Below, piece by piece: positions 33,501-45,022 of a DNA stretch of 64,000 nucleotides. The DNA is from Carposina sasakii. Lineage: Eukaryota; Arthropoda; Insecta; Lepidoptera; Carposinidae. How positions within the stretch are numbered: position 1 is the stretch's first letter; every line of letters starts with the position of its first letter. Both the position numbers and the translations under genes were made by a program. The stretch spans positions 3,224,001 to 3,288,000 of the forward strand of contig CP053169.1 in NCBI GenBank assembly GCA_014607495.2. Reading direction: 5' to 3'. Under the pieces are notes generated by a model. That model saw only the letters and a program-made list of their open reading frames with translations, was not told where the DNA came from and did not search any database.

Positions 33501-33826
33501 ATGAAATAGTAATTTTATCGACAGGTATGATTTTGATAGTTAATTCTGGCAAACATAAAATAATCTTTAAAATTAAACATAGTCGTCATGGCCAATTATC
33601 TCATTTTATATCCATCTAGCAAATCATTTCTTTCTTTACAGGATACAAACGCGAAGGTATCGACCCAAGCCCCTACTACTGGTACACGGATCAGCGCAAG
33701 TTCGGTTCAGTACCGCACGGCGGCTACGGACTGGGTCTCGAACGGTTCCTATGCTGGCTTCTCGATAGATACCACATTCGAGACGTGTGCCTCTACCCGC
33801 GCTTCATCGAACGGTGCACGCCGTAA
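24517..33826 (+). CDS. NARS1: Asparaginyl-tRNA synthetase, cytoplasmic, copy 2
   Basis: This is the second complete AsnRS gene, with the same role as copy 1. Exons: 24517-24544, 24967-25110, 25359-25562, 26605-26825, 27773-27891, 28768-28941, 30361-30489, 31454-31598, 32243-32347, 32930-33140 and 33642-33826. These have the same lengths and phases as copy 1 and also encode 554 residues. The OB-fold, motif 2 (YRAEQSRT) and motif 3 (GLGLER) are unchanged. Exon 4 uses GTCAGT as donor where copy 1 has GTGAGT, a weaker match to consensus. Introns are shorter because the LTR element and the intron 10 insertion are absent. The upstream 560 bases are shared with copy 1 except for a LINE tail. I see no disabling change, so both copies may be functional. 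The alternative is that the two copies are alleles wrongly assembled in tandem. Confidence 0.95.
25697..26044. mobile_element. pogo/Tigger-like MITE in AsnRS intron 3 (unit 2)
   Basis: Counterpart of 4579-4906, with small indels, flanked by TA. Confidence 0.6.
27000..27243. mobile_element. Fold-back MITE family F (unit 2)
   Basis: Counterpart of 11479-11747, without the CTATACTATA expansion at the centre. The sequence just to its left (27000 and before) is the intact target of the LTR retrotransposon. Confidence 0.7.
27515..27745 (+). mobile_element. tRNA-derived SINE S1, intact (unit 2)
   Basis: The A-box-like GATTGGTGTAGTAGG and B box GTTCGAATCCCGG are about 50 bases apart, as in a tRNA head, followed by a body ending GTGGGACTAGGTCAATGTG. 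Related minus-strand copies are at 38695-39073 (split) and 49376-49560. Confidence 0.85.
27941..28127. mobile_element. hAT-type MITE (unit 2)
   Basis: Counterpart of 12381-12567, with the same CTTTAGAT 8-bp duplications. Confidence 0.85.
29085..29171 (+). pseudogene. Duplicated 3' part of AsnRS exon 6 (unit 2)
   Basis: Counterpart of 13519-13605; the same partial exon ending at a MITE insertion. Confidence 0.85.
29172..29365. mobile_element. MITE family E (unit 2)
   Basis: Counterpart of 13606-13795. Its (TG)n run is longer, which accounts for the 4-bp length difference. Confidence 0.85.
30479..30700 (+). repeat. Tandem array of the exon 7 splice-donor junction (unit 2)
   Basis: As at 14909-15100, but with one extra repeat near 30520-30540 (CTATTTAGCTGACTAAGTG), showing that the array changed copy number after the duplication. 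Confidence 0.8.
31166..31354 (-). mobile_element. RTE-like LINE fragment, ORF C-terminus (unit 2)
   Basis: Counterpart of 15563-15750. Here the frame reads through [13 protein letters not shown], so the stop in unit 1 is a later mutation. Confidence 0.75.
31743..32215 (-). mobile_element. RTE-like fragment followed by family B repeat (unit 2)
   Basis: 31743-31905 matches 16186-16350 ([19 protein letters not shown] on the minus strand). 31942-32215 matches 16387-16650 with a longer CATCAT run. Confidence 0.65.
32350..32655 (+). mobile_element. tRNA-derived SINE S2, head truncated (unit 2)
   Basis: Counterpart of 16795-17095. Confidence 0.65.
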
Positions 33827-34441
33827 ATGGTAGGGGCTTTTTGTGCTGTTCGAATTATGATTTGATTTGTGTTTTTTATTTAAAATGTTTTATTTTTATC
33901 AGAGCTCTGTAAGGGTTACGGCATTAATTAAAGGCTGAAAATATTGTCTGAATTTCTGTACTGTAATGGAATGCCATTTTTTTCATCATTTTTATTATTT
34001 GTGATTAAATTTCGCGTCGCATATAAAAGTATTTGTCCATTGACTTTCGGAATTGCCAACATATAATTTTTACGTTTTGGTGTTTACTACTTATCTATTT
34101 ATTTCTTGAAAATAAGTTTTATATTAATATTTTTTTTACTAAGAGCTAATGTTTCTGTATAAAACTAGACACCTCAAAATAAATATATAAATTACATACA
34201 GCATAATAATAATGCTAACTTTGTGCTTAGTTTTTAAGTAAAAATATTCCATACTTACAAGTATCAGCATTTATTTTTATTTTGCATTTCACGATTTTAT
34301 CTGAGTTATAAATATTTATTTGCGGCCGTACATTTATTGTATGGCCTAGCTAGAGTTGTTAAAAATAAGCATCAATAAAAAAAGTTAATATTCATACAAA
34401 GATTTTATTTTTAAACCTATAAGTATATAATGCTTATGATG

Positions 34442-34783
34442 ATGATGATCTCCGACCGTATTTCGGCCAAGGCGACCAATCTCTACGGAGATTGGCCAGG
34501 TACGCAGGAGATATTATAGTGCACAAGTGTGTGCGCAAACACAGATGCACTCTCTATTCCGTTACTCTCATAGTCCGATGGGACGGAAAGCCGACACGAC
34601 CGGAGAGAGATCAGGCCGAGAACCAACAGTTTTACGTGTTTTCCGAGGCACGAGCTAAGAGGCAATTTTACAACATTAAAATCTGTACATTAAATAAATT
34701 CATTGGTACAGGCCCGTGACTGGGATCGAACTTACGCCTCCCGCTTGGAAGGTGCACGTCTTATCCACTGGGCTATCACCGCT
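34442..34783 (-). mobile_element. tRNA-derived SINE S2, full length (unit 2)
   Basis: Counterpart of 19674-20008, with the tRNA-like head at the right and the (ATC)n tail at the left. Confidence 0.8.
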
Positions 34784-35637
34784 TGTACAATACCTATGTA
34801 CTGTTACAGTTTACAGTCAGCACCACATCATACATATGAATATATAGCGTACCTTATAATATTAATTATTATTATTATATAAAGTCAATTGATTAAGGGC
34901 TATATTTAATAAAAGTAGTTATTATATGCAATATTGTTCTGGGAGGTTGCGATGGTTGTATAAATAGTAGGGTAGAAACTAAATGGTGTCACTTTATTCT
35001 TGACCGTTGAGCTTGTAAGACGTTACTCTGTCCAATTGCAGTTTGAAATAACCTACCTCCGTTTGTATTTAAAAATGTTAATCGTATTGTTAAATTAGTT
35101 ACTGAAATAACAATTAAGATAAACAGTGTAAATTAAATGATATGGTGCTGCTTTTCTCGAATATAATACCGCCAAAGTCAGCCTAACTGTGAAATAGTTG
35201 AATAAACGGTTGTACATAGTTATACATCGTTTAACTTCGTTTCCTGGATATACCACTGCTTCATCGGATTTCCTGTGGTAATAGAACGTACTGTACGACT
35301 GCAGAAAAAAACACAAAGTAATTTTACGACATAATTTTTTTCCCGGGATAAAAAGTAGCCTAAAGTCCTTTCTCAGGCTAACTAACTAACTGTGTACTTA
35401 CCTACCATATTTCATTTCAATCGAATCAGTAGTTTTGGCGTGAAAGCGAGACAGACAGTTACTTTTGCATGTATAATACTTAGTAAGGATACGAATTCAA
35501 GTGGGTTAAAATAACAAAACATACTCGAGGTAAAATTATAAAAACTTTAATTTGTACAAACTTATAAAGTAAATTGCATTTTCTGGTTCACAAGGCGCCA
35601 CGCAATGGATTATTCGACTTATGTTGTTATATAACTA

Positions 35638-36017
35638 TACAGTGTTAATTTTAAAACATCAATAACCTCGCAAGACTAGGTAGCTACCATCATAAACAAC
35701 AATATTTGTTCTACGAGTTTTGATAATTTGTCACATTTTACTTTCATACAAAAATAAATATCAATTCAATATTACCTCTGCATGTTCTTAGGTCTGTACA
35801 TAATACTGAGGCGCGCGCGATCGCGGGCGTCAACCTTTTCGTATACCTACGAATGGAACATAGGCTTACAAATGTCACGACCGTACAATAAAAGCTTGGA
35901 AAATCATTTTTAATTAATGTATTGAGTTATGATAAAACTCGTAGAACAAATGTTATTGTTTATGATTTTAGCTATCTAGTCCTGCGAGGTTATTGATGTT
36001 TTAAAATTAAACCTGTA
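35638..36017. mobile_element. MITE family G (unit 2)
   Basis: Counterpart of 20778-21156; the left end is changed to TACAGTGTTAA. Confidence 0.75.
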
Positions 36018-36644
36018 TATTCATTTACAAGTGTACTAATAATAAAATTCTGGCAAGCTTATGTGATGTAAAAAAAAATTGATTAGTCTATATTTACTAT
36101 ATTACTTATTACAATTTTATTTGTAAATTCTTCCAATGTAATTATGTACCTTTAATGCAGTTTAATGAACATCAAACTGAATGAGATTCTCAATATTGTA
36201 CCTACCTAAAAAATTACATAAAAAATTATTATATAAAAAATACAGATCAAATGCAGAGCTCAACTCTATATGGCAAGACAGGATAGGAATATACAGTGGA
36301 TTAACCTGTAAATAATCTTGTAAGATGGCCTCCTTACGGCCGGTTTAGCTAACTTGTCACCCTGAAATTACGCCCCCGGGGAATTTAGTTTAAAGCTACA
36401 TACATCGCCTTTTCGGATTAAAAGTGTACAATTTCTAAAAATATGCGATATTGAGTTAATATTATTTCATTAAGGTTATAAACATCGTCATGTAAATGAC
36501 TAAACCGATATCCTAAAAAAATGTATTTTTAGAGATTATACAGTTTCAATGCGGAAAGACGATATAATTACCACGAACTCTTAATAAGATGATTGTTTCC
36601 AATATCTCATTGTGATACCGAGACGCGATTGGTTAATGATTAAT

Positions 36645-39600
36645 CTAAGGCAGCCATTCGGCGTCCGACTTAAGGTTTCTAGAGTTGACTGGCATTTCGG
36701 TGAGATCCTCCTTGCTACTGGCGACCTTGTGGTAAACCTTCTTGCCGGTGTCCACTACGTACTCGACACCGTCAGCTGAAAGTATAATGGGTAATTATTA
36801 AAAGCAAATCTGCAGCTTATCAAAATTCTTATTAATTCTTATCAAAATTAGTGGACCTTTTACCTACCTAGTTTCATGTCAAAAGATAATCACAAATTTT
36901 GAAAAGACCTTATACTCGTATATGCTGATGCGAGGCGTCACTAGAACACATCAGCTGCATCTCCTTCCGTGCATGTCGTAAGAGTGGACTAAGAAATTTA
37001 GGAGTGTTCTTTCAGGAAACTTGTCACTGGTTTTAAACATCAGTTGCCGCTATGCTAAACGTAGCTATAGGATCTCCGCGACCCTACAGTTCTGGATACC
37101 CCATTTTTTGGGAGCAAAGCCGTGTGTATAGCAGGGTGTGGGTGACACCAGGCAAATACTAAAAGTGAACAAGTCTATTGTGTTGGTTATATACAGTGTT
37201 ATTACTTGCAGGAACTGTATTTATAATTTGATTCAGTAATCTTTGTTCCGCGCCAATTGTATCGGGCGATCATGTGACTAATTAAATGGGGTTATTGGTT
37301 GTGAGATACATTGCTGTTTTTTGGATCACTTGTGACTCCATTGGGGTTGATTAGTATTTTGATCTTTTTTGGGACCAACTTTTTTAAAATTATCCCTTGG
37401 TTAAAATTTTGTTTTTAAGTCATTATCCAAGGCCTACTTCAACGAACTACACAATGAAAAAAATGTCTGAAAATTTTGAAATTTTCCTGTGAAAATTTTC
37501 AGTGGTTTTCTCCTCAGAATCATGGTCTGAAGTCGCCATATCAATGTACTTGCCTGGCTGTCACAAACGCCCTGTATGTATGTAAATCAATAACGGTAAT
37601 CGAGTCAATCCATGGGTTAGACCTGCGTCTTTTAGTCGGGCCGCGTAGGCTCGATTCCAGTTACGAGACTGTAGGTACACTAATTCATGTGCAGATGCTA
37701 ATGTTGTTAAATTGTCACTTAGCTATGCCGACGTGAATAAACAAATTCAATATTTACGGTACTGGCTGAAACCGCTGAAAAAATAATAGGAATTTTATTT
37801 TGAGCTTAAGTAATTTAGATATTGATCACTACCTACTAGTGTTGCATCAACCGCATATATCTTCATTTTATGACAAAAAGAAAAGGACGACAAGTAATGG
37901 AAGTGAGAACATCAGTACTATTCAACGTACTATTGCAGTCGACTGCTGGACGTAGGCCTCACACAGGGCACACGAAATGTGATTTTTTGCCTATAGTCAT
38001 CATCACTAATCATTAACTCAAAATTCTATGAGGGATTTTCTGACAAGTTAAAATAACTGTCAAAAATAGATGGCGTGAGCGCATCACCCTCCCTACCTGC
38101 TCCCCCCTTCACCTCCCCCTGTACGTGTCCAATGACAAAATAGAATTTCGGGATGGAGATGCGCTCACGCCATCTATCCAGTACTTTTTTTTTTACTTTT
38201 AATAGTTGTCAGAAAATCCCTCATGACATTAGCTACTCACTCAGATGCTACTCATTACACTCAAATGGTATTTTAAACAAGCTGTCACAACAAAGTACTC
38301 GTACTATCAACATCTCAAGCTCACTTAGATTACTTACTTAGGTACCTTGTCACAATCTTATCTTTGTGTTTTCTTTGTACAATAAAGAATATGACATCTC
38401 ATCTGAATGCCCTTAAGGGAAATTCAACACAACCTCTCATCTGAGGACCCTTAAGGGAAAATTCCCACTAAGAATACGGGAATAGAAACGAGTAATCTTA
38501 CCAATGGCACTCCCAGTCTTCCTCACAGCCTCGCCTATGTTGTGAGTGGAGAATGTTTCGGGATCGATATTGATGTTCACTGCCGTCCCGTTCTCGTGTT
38601 TGGGACACTCAGTTTGAGAGATGATGGAGAGATCGAAGGGATCCACGCCGTAATTTGAAAGGCGGGTGCGCATCTGTGGAAGATTATGAATAAATAAATT
38701 TTCACACACTTCACAACGCATTGACCTAGTCCCAGAGTAAGATCCCTAAGGTCTTGTGTCGTGGGTACTAAGCAATCGTATATAAATACATAGCAAAGTA
38801 TAGAAACATCCATTACTCAGAAACAAACATCGATATTCATCATATCAATGTTTGCACCTATCGGCCCCCTGATTACCTAATTTGCAATAGCAAAGCCGAA
38901 GCACCGCGATCGCGAAAATTGAGAATGAGCTCGGCGTCCTCCCGCGCCCCGCGCACACACACAGTCTCAATTTTCGCTTTCGCATTGCTATCGTTCGGCT
39001 TCTGCAAGTTACGTATTCGAACCCAGGACCTATGGCGTGGCAGGCAGGGCCGCTAGCAACTACACCAATCCGTAGATTGGTTTATTACTCCCTCTACAAC
39101 GTGGAATGAGACGATTTAAGTCCTACAAGAAGAGTTAGAATGTAACAATTTTATTATATGTATTACATACCTTATCGACATACATCCTGTCCAGCTCCTT
39201 GGACCTAGACAGAATGGTGGCGGACTGTCTGTGTCCGAAGGGTATCTTCTGGCAAGTAAAGACGGCGGCGTAGGTATAGTAGTCAGTAGCGAGGATCGTG
39301 TAGCTTGCGGAGCCGGCCACGCCTGGCGGAAAATAGGATCATGAGCGACATCATAAGTTTGTTCCAGGACTCAATTTGTGACATTTTACTAGGCAAAGTA
39401 ACTGAGATCGATATAAGACTGCAGTTTATTGGATTTCAAAGGAGCATAGCCAGTGCATGCATCAAATTAGTTGTAGTAGTAGTTGAAGCAGCAGCGTCAT
39501 TATAGCATATAAAATTTCTTGAGGAAAAAATACCCGTCGGCCGCCGAGTGCCCCTATGGAAGAATTTGTGATTTCTTCTCATGAGTAATGCTATTCCTCT

Positions 39601-42600
39601 CAAAAACTTGATCTTGATTGAAATTGCTCTATCTGACCATTGGAAAAATCGCCGTAAACTACGACGTTTATGTAAAATAAATATTTTAAAATTATTAATA
39701 AATATTTGTATGAAAATAAGAGAAAGTTTGATCTACTATTGGCTTATAACTTACTCAGTGGGAATCGGACTTTCATTTTCCCAGGTGTAGCTGGGTCTGG
39801 CACAGTTAGGATTCCAGTGTACCTGTGAAGCAAAAAGATACTGTAAAGAATGTAATATTCACACCTGCTTCTACTGTTCTGCCATTTCACTAGGATGCGT
39901 GTTGTATTTGTGCCTGTGACACGGTAGTAGGCTGAACCCTTACAACGTCGGACGCAATAGGTTAATTGTTTAAAAACTTGTGTGTAATATGCACCTGGTG
40001 CCATCATCACTTAATGTTACGAGTACAAAATGTAGGGTATTTAACAATATTAACAGATCAAATACTTCATCGTATATTGTCCCAATCAGTGTCCTCAAAC
40101 AAACCCATCTATACTAACTAAGCCTTGAAAGCAACACTGCATTTTAACCTATAATATGAAAGAGTAAAAAAGTATAGTCTTACTTATAGTCATGTTTGAG
40201 AGGCGTCAGGCCTAGAATGAAGTGCTGAGACACCTGCTCCAGCTCGTACTTCCCGGGCTCGTCGGTGCGGCTGAAGTTGTATGTCAGGCAGTGTGATGCC
40301 GTCGACGTCTTCTGAATCACGTACCATACTCCGAGGAACTGCAACGAAATATAGTCTATTTAGCTGGATTCTCCAACCTCTAGTGCCAGCACGAACTTCT
40401 TGATGGATAGTCGTCACATTGACAAAATAATCTAATAATCTTCGTTTTTACTCTCAGGACCACATTTCGGTATGCACGCACACAGAGTCTGCATCGTGGC
40501 ACTGTACCACAGAATACTATATACCACTGTACCTATATCTTACTAGATTGATGTTTTTGATTTGCGTATGACAGAGGAATGTTATGACACTTTTCATTTA
40601 TTATTCGAAGCTATAGTTTAGATAGTTCAAGTATAGGTTTTCACTGAATGTGCTGTTATATTTCTTTAGTCTTATTAGCATAATTTTGCTAGTGAGTGAG
40701 TGATGTATGTGACACTGAGCTTGATCTAGATTATTGACCTAGATAAAAGTCAATTACATAGAGGCATAAGTATTTTTTATTACTACAATCGCTGAGTTGT
40801 TTAATAAGAAGTTAGGTTCCTGCGTAGTGGAATAGGTATCTTCTTCTTCAGCCTATTGCAGGGATGGCGAATCTTTAGTGATATACGTGCCATTTTTCAT
40901 GAGATAAATAGTTATATCTATGACGTGCCATCAAATAATTCAGGCATATTTATATTATTGAACAAAAATAAAACTAGATGATATTAAGTACATATATTTA
41001 TTATTTATTTATTAAAAATTCAAACGTACAATTATCGGTATGTAATGTTACTATTTAAACATATAAAAAAATTGTGTAATTTCTGCTGTTTCAAATTAGA
41101 TGCTAAGTATTTTATGTCAGGCCCTTACTTTGTTACTTTCAGCAGAATGCAAGCTGCTGAACTAGAGTCACCTAACAAACGGTTTCGATGCAATTTTTTT
41201 TATGTTATTCATTCTCATTTGTATCATTCGGCGTGCCTGAACTATTTTGTTGCGTGCCAGGGGTGGCACGCGTGCCATTGGTTCGCCATCCCTGGCCTAT
41301 TGCAATCCACTGCTGGACGTAGGCCTTCCCCAGGGCACGCCACAAGGCTACTGCCATAGGGGGGCATTTTGCCCATAGTCACCACGCTGGGCAGGCGGGT
41401 TGGTGACCGCAGTGTGATTGATTTTCGGACTATGTTGTCAGTACGGGAGGCGCTGCTGCCCACCTCCCGGAAACCCTTAATCGCCTCGTACGATACCCAC
41501 GGGCAGGGAGGGGTGGTACAAACTCTACTCTGCCAGCACCACGCGGCATAGGTATAGGTAGTATTAATGCTTGCCACAATGTTTAGGGGCTTCAGGAAAT
41601 TGAATTAATTTACAAACAAAGAGAATATTCAAATAGCTAGGTTAAGACTGCTTTTGCATCAGAGATATGATACATTGATATGGATGCGTTTGAAATTCAC
41701 CAATCAAATCAATTGACGTCATGGACCAATGATTGGTGCATACCACATCTGTATTGACACTCTCCCACTCTTATATAGACATGTGTTTAATATACAAAAA
41801 GGGTATGTTAAGCGAAAAGTTATTTAAATAGCCCATTATAGAGAACCCATTTCCAAAATTTGAGACTCGAAATCACATTTTTATTTTTCAAGATTGTATG
41901 AACATTCCTGAGTTGTTTAGGAATTCTCCATACTATCTGGAAAAATAAACATGTGATTTCGAATCTCAAATTTCGGAAATAGGTTCTCTATAGTGGGCTA
42001 TTTACATAGCTTTTCGCTTAACATACCCCTTTTGTTACACCTGTATAAGTGAAACCCAGGGATTTGGTATCTCCTCTTGTGAAACCTTTATAAGCAACAC
42101 TCCTTTATTCCTCCTGACATCTTTGATGGAAAGCCAGGCTTTGATACAAACTACCTACCTATCAAGCGTTTGGCAATAATTTCCAAACAAACCATGACAG
42201 TTGCAGGTCAAAGCCTATTTTCCCCAAAATCCATGTCACAAAAATGATAGACATATCCTGTGACTCCACCGCATGTAATCGTTTCGCAATATCGTTACGA
42301 TATCGCTTTGCTATTATGAATGACTAGTTAATGTATTACGAGCTATATGACTGAGCTGATCGATTTACCTATTGTTCGGTAACAAAGTGACTATTGTTCC
42401 TAAATCAACGGTCAACACTTTATGCCATAAATGTACGGCTACCTAAATTTATACTTTTGTACATGGTTGTACCATTTTTTTTAGATCTATGAAAGGGATC
42501 TTAACGAAACGAAGTCACGGAATCAGCATCATACTTTAGGATGAAATCTTAGGTTATAAAATCTTAAGTTATAAAATTATAAAATCTTAGGTAGGTATAG

Positions 42601-44924
42601 ATTTCGAGAATTTTTTAGTTATTCAATGCCTATATCATACAAAGAATACATTCTTCAATTTTCAGGGCCCTAAGGTCAGCGGCTTAGAGTGTGCGTTGAC
42701 GAAACGTTTTATTATGTATTAGATGTAGCTCTAGATCTGTATCTGCGCCTGATCTCTCTCCGGTCGTGTCGGCTTTCCGTCCCATCGAACTACGAGAGTA
42801 ACGGAATAGAGAGTGCATCTGTGTTTGCGCACACACTTGTGCATTATAATATCTCCTGCGTACCTGGTCAATCTCCGTAGAGATTGGTCGCCTTGGCCGA
42901 AATACGGTCGGAGATCATCATCATCATCACATCTACAGAAATGGAATACTTGAGTAGATAAACTACTGCTATGTTACTAAGATATTTTGCGTAAAAACAA
43001 AGACAATTATAACTTGTCTTTGGTAAAAATCATGTAGACCATTGACCGATTATTTAGCTACATAGGTTTCTTCCTGTTTGTAGGTATAGTTAAATGACTA
43101 TTGTGTTATCGCTTCGGAGTCACTTCGAAGGTCAGGGATACAGGCAATTGAACGACGACGGAGTGAATCATACGCAAATAGGCTCAAATTATTATTACTA
43201 AACAATCATGGTACATACTTGTTCCTGTGTCAACTGGGTTCAGTCTTATACCTGGGAAAATAGTAGTTTTAAATGCTTTTATGTTATAACATTATAACCC
43301 ATGTTCTTTTTAACCGAGACTGTCAAAACTCTTGATTAAAAGATTGGCAAGTTCCAAAAACAATATTCTAAAAATAAAATAGGCGAAGCAGTGAGATTCG
43401 ACATCATGGTAAGCCACCTTACCTGAGGCAGTATAACATAATGATTATACGAGGGGATGGGACAAACATAGAGTCGTCACTACTTTAACAGATCCACATT
43501 ATCTTTAGAAGAATTTATTTAAGGTATATATCCAACCAAAAGCACTCGACTGATAAGTACATAGCCGGCTTATCTGAAGAGGGTCAATTTAGTTATTTCT
43601 ATAATCAGTAAACAAGATGGAAGACCTGTCTTGTTATAAAAATGCGAAGATTAAGAACTGGAATTGTGCTGCATTGTATAGGTATAACTATTATTTATTT
43701 ATTTCTTCTTTATTTATTTATACTTACGACATTCTTAAGATTCGAGTTTCATAAGATGTCTGATTGGTGACAGACAGCAAAATTTTAGTAATTGGGTACA
43801 AAATTCCGATAAACACACATCCTCACAATCTCGTAGACTCCTGAGCATAAGAAATTCCACCCTTCCTTTCTAACAGTAGAATAGGATAGGATTAGGTCAT
43901 ACAAACGCCAATTCTTTAAAAAGAAACCATATTGCGCCGACCACATAAATTATGGAATAAGGGCAGGAAGATGATAATGATGAGAGTAGAATATTGAGAA
44001 ACTTTTCAAAGAATTTGGTACTAATTCGATTAATAATTCAAATAAATTCGTTACATTGTAAAAATATCTCATCCACATGCGTTATCGACAAACAATAAAA
44101 TATTTTGCTATAATTTTATATTAGAATTCAGCAGGAAGCACAAGATAAAACAAAACATAAAACTTTTGGTAAAGAAATACTTTTTGTAGTTTTTGCCACG
44201 AATTGTAAAAGTACTAACATGAATCTCTCTAAATAAAATCTAGGTAGGTATAATCCAAAGAACTGAAGTACAGACAGCAGAAGAACATTATTGTAATACT
44301 GTGGCAGAAGACGAGGTCTTCAAAATAGTTCGATTTAGTTCCAGAACACATTAAAAAGTGGTGATTGAATAGATCGATCCTTGCCTGTGAATGACGAAGG
44401 ATCGATCAATTTGAGTAACTCCGGTGAAGTTAATCGATCTACCAAACCTTTTGTTGTTTCAGCTGCCATATCTACGTTTATGTATGAAGCTCTTTCTATA
44501 CCTAGGTATCTATAGGTAGTAGTTCTCAAGGCTTAGACATAATTGAATTAGTAAGATGAAAACCAGTTACTAGAAGAAATAACATAACCAGTACAATATT
44601 AAATTACTATGAATGTGGATCTAAGGAACAGATTCCGTCAACAGGTCTTAATAAAAAAAAAACACCTTGTAGACCTTTAGAGATCAAGGGTTCTTTATCT
44701 CGCCTACTGCATTTGTAACTGTTCATCTATCTCAATAAAATTTATCTCAATTCGTAAACAGAATAAGCCTACTCTATAAATAGACAACTATGACAATAAC
44801 ATACCTTGTTCATATCAAATCCGGACATAGGCTCCACTACGGGGCACGCTCCCAAATGGTACGTATGTGACAAGACATTACCGGCGACCGCCAACAACAC
44901 CCCAAAAACTACTAGTTTATACAT
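36645..44924 (-). CDS. Secreted lipocalin (apolipoprotein D-like)
   Basis: A secreted carrier of small hydrophobic ligands of the lipocalin fold. Six exons in coding order: 44805-44924, 40184-40338, 39755-39822, 39171-39322, 38502-38673 and 36645-36775. All are GT-AG with compatible phases, totalling 798 nt (265 residues). A hydrophobic signal peptide (MYKLVVFGVLLAVAGNVLS) is followed by LGACPVVEPMSGFDMNKF and the lipocalin GxW motif in LGVWYVIQK. A conserved TDYYTYAAVFTC strand follows in exon 4, then the SRSKELD segment. C58 and other cysteines could form the usual disulfides. A C-terminal extension of about 70 residues makes it longer than typical apolipoprotein D (about 190). The last exon lies inside duplication unit 2; the breakpoint is in intron 5. 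The ligand is unknown. Confidence 0.9.
37492..38027. other. Lipocalin intron 5, with a family B fragment
   Basis: Apart from a short family B piece (about 37929-37965, GCAGTCGACTGCTGGACGTA) I see nothing I can name. An 86-codon frame at 37476-37736 spans the duplication edge and has no recognisable content. Confidence 0.5.
38028..38224. mobile_element. Fold-back MITE in lipocalin intron 5
   Basis: ATGAGGGATTTTCTGACAAG at the left and GTTGTCAGAAAATCCCTCAT at the right are inverted. Inside, GATGGCGTGAGCGCATC faces GATGCGCTCACGCCATC. 197 bp, no coding content. Confidence 0.75.
38695..39073 (-). mobile_element. tRNA-derived SINE S1 split by a MITE
   Basis: On the minus strand the head with the B box GTTCGAAT lies at about 39012-39073 and the body (AAACATTGATATGATGAATA to TGGGACTAGGTC) at about 38700-38867. 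A family E MITE (38868-39011) sits between them, right beside the B box. Confidence 0.8.
38868..39011. mobile_element. MITE family E inside a SINE
   Basis: It starts CGGCCCCCTGATTACCTAAT and contains inverted GCAATAGCAAAGCCGAAGC and a diverged right arm, CATTGCTATCGTTCGGCTTC. The right end (CAAGTTACGT) is eroded compared with 13795. Confidence 0.7.
40345..40850. other. Lipocalin intron 1, unannotated part
   Basis: No frame or repeat that I can name. Confidence 0.4.
40859..41294. mobile_element. hAT-type MITE inserted in a family B repeat
   Basis: The ends CAGGGATGGCGAA and TTCGCCATCCCTG are perfectly inverted and are flanked by 8-bp duplications, GCCTATTG (40851-40858 and 41295-41302). Joining the flanks restores the family B start CAGCCTATTGCAATCCACTG. 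436 bp, no transposase. Confidence 0.9.
41303..41547 (-). repeat. Family B repeat, right part
   Basis: The continuation of the repeat interrupted by the hAT element at 40859-41294, up to the GCCAGCACCACGCGGC end. Confidence 0.65.
41790..42047. mobile_element. Fold-back MITE family F in lipocalin intron 1
   Basis: Inverted arms run from ACAAAAAGGGTATGTTAAGC to GCTTAACATACCCCTTTTGT, with an internal AAATAACATGTGATTTCG-type palindromic core. The ends lie next to TATA and TGTATA. Confidence 0.75.
42048..44800. other. Lipocalin intron 1, mostly unique sequence
   Basis: 42740-42920 is an S2 SINE fragment on + (GATCTCTCTCCGGTCGTGTC, then AATCTCCGTAGAGATTGG). The rest is AT-rich. Short frames such as 44335-44529 have no recognisable content and I do not call them genes. 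Confidence 0.45.
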
Positions 44925-44988
44925 CTTTCTATTATTATTTTTTCTTTCACGAACAAACACGACCGACCTCTTCGCCGGTTCAAAACAC

Positions 44989-45022
44989 ACTGACCAGTTT
45001 AACTGGTTTAACCACGTATATA
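44989..45022 (-). promoter_or_regulatory. Core promoter of the lipocalin gene
   Basis: On the minus strand a TATATA (45017-45022) is followed about 30 bases later by an arthropod initiator TCAGT (44989-44993), giving a predicted start at 44991 and a 5' leader of about 67 nt before the ATG at 44924. The spacing is what is expected of TATA-Inr promoters. Confidence 0.6.

Larger units (their letters stand above)
23712..37491 (+). repeat. Tandem segmental duplication, unit 2
   Basis: This is the second copy of the segment at 2819-23711. Its right end, GAAATTTTCCTGTG, is followed by unique sequence (the next intron of the lipocalin gene), so the outer breakpoint is at about 37491. It lacks the LTR retrotransposon, the intron-10 insertion and the nested MITE of unit 1, and carries its own LINE insertion at 24180-24410. 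Confidence 0.95.

Noticed and set aside
24517..33826. AsnRS copy 2 as a processed or broken pseudogene
   Set aside because: All introns, splice sites, reading frame and catalytic motifs are intact.
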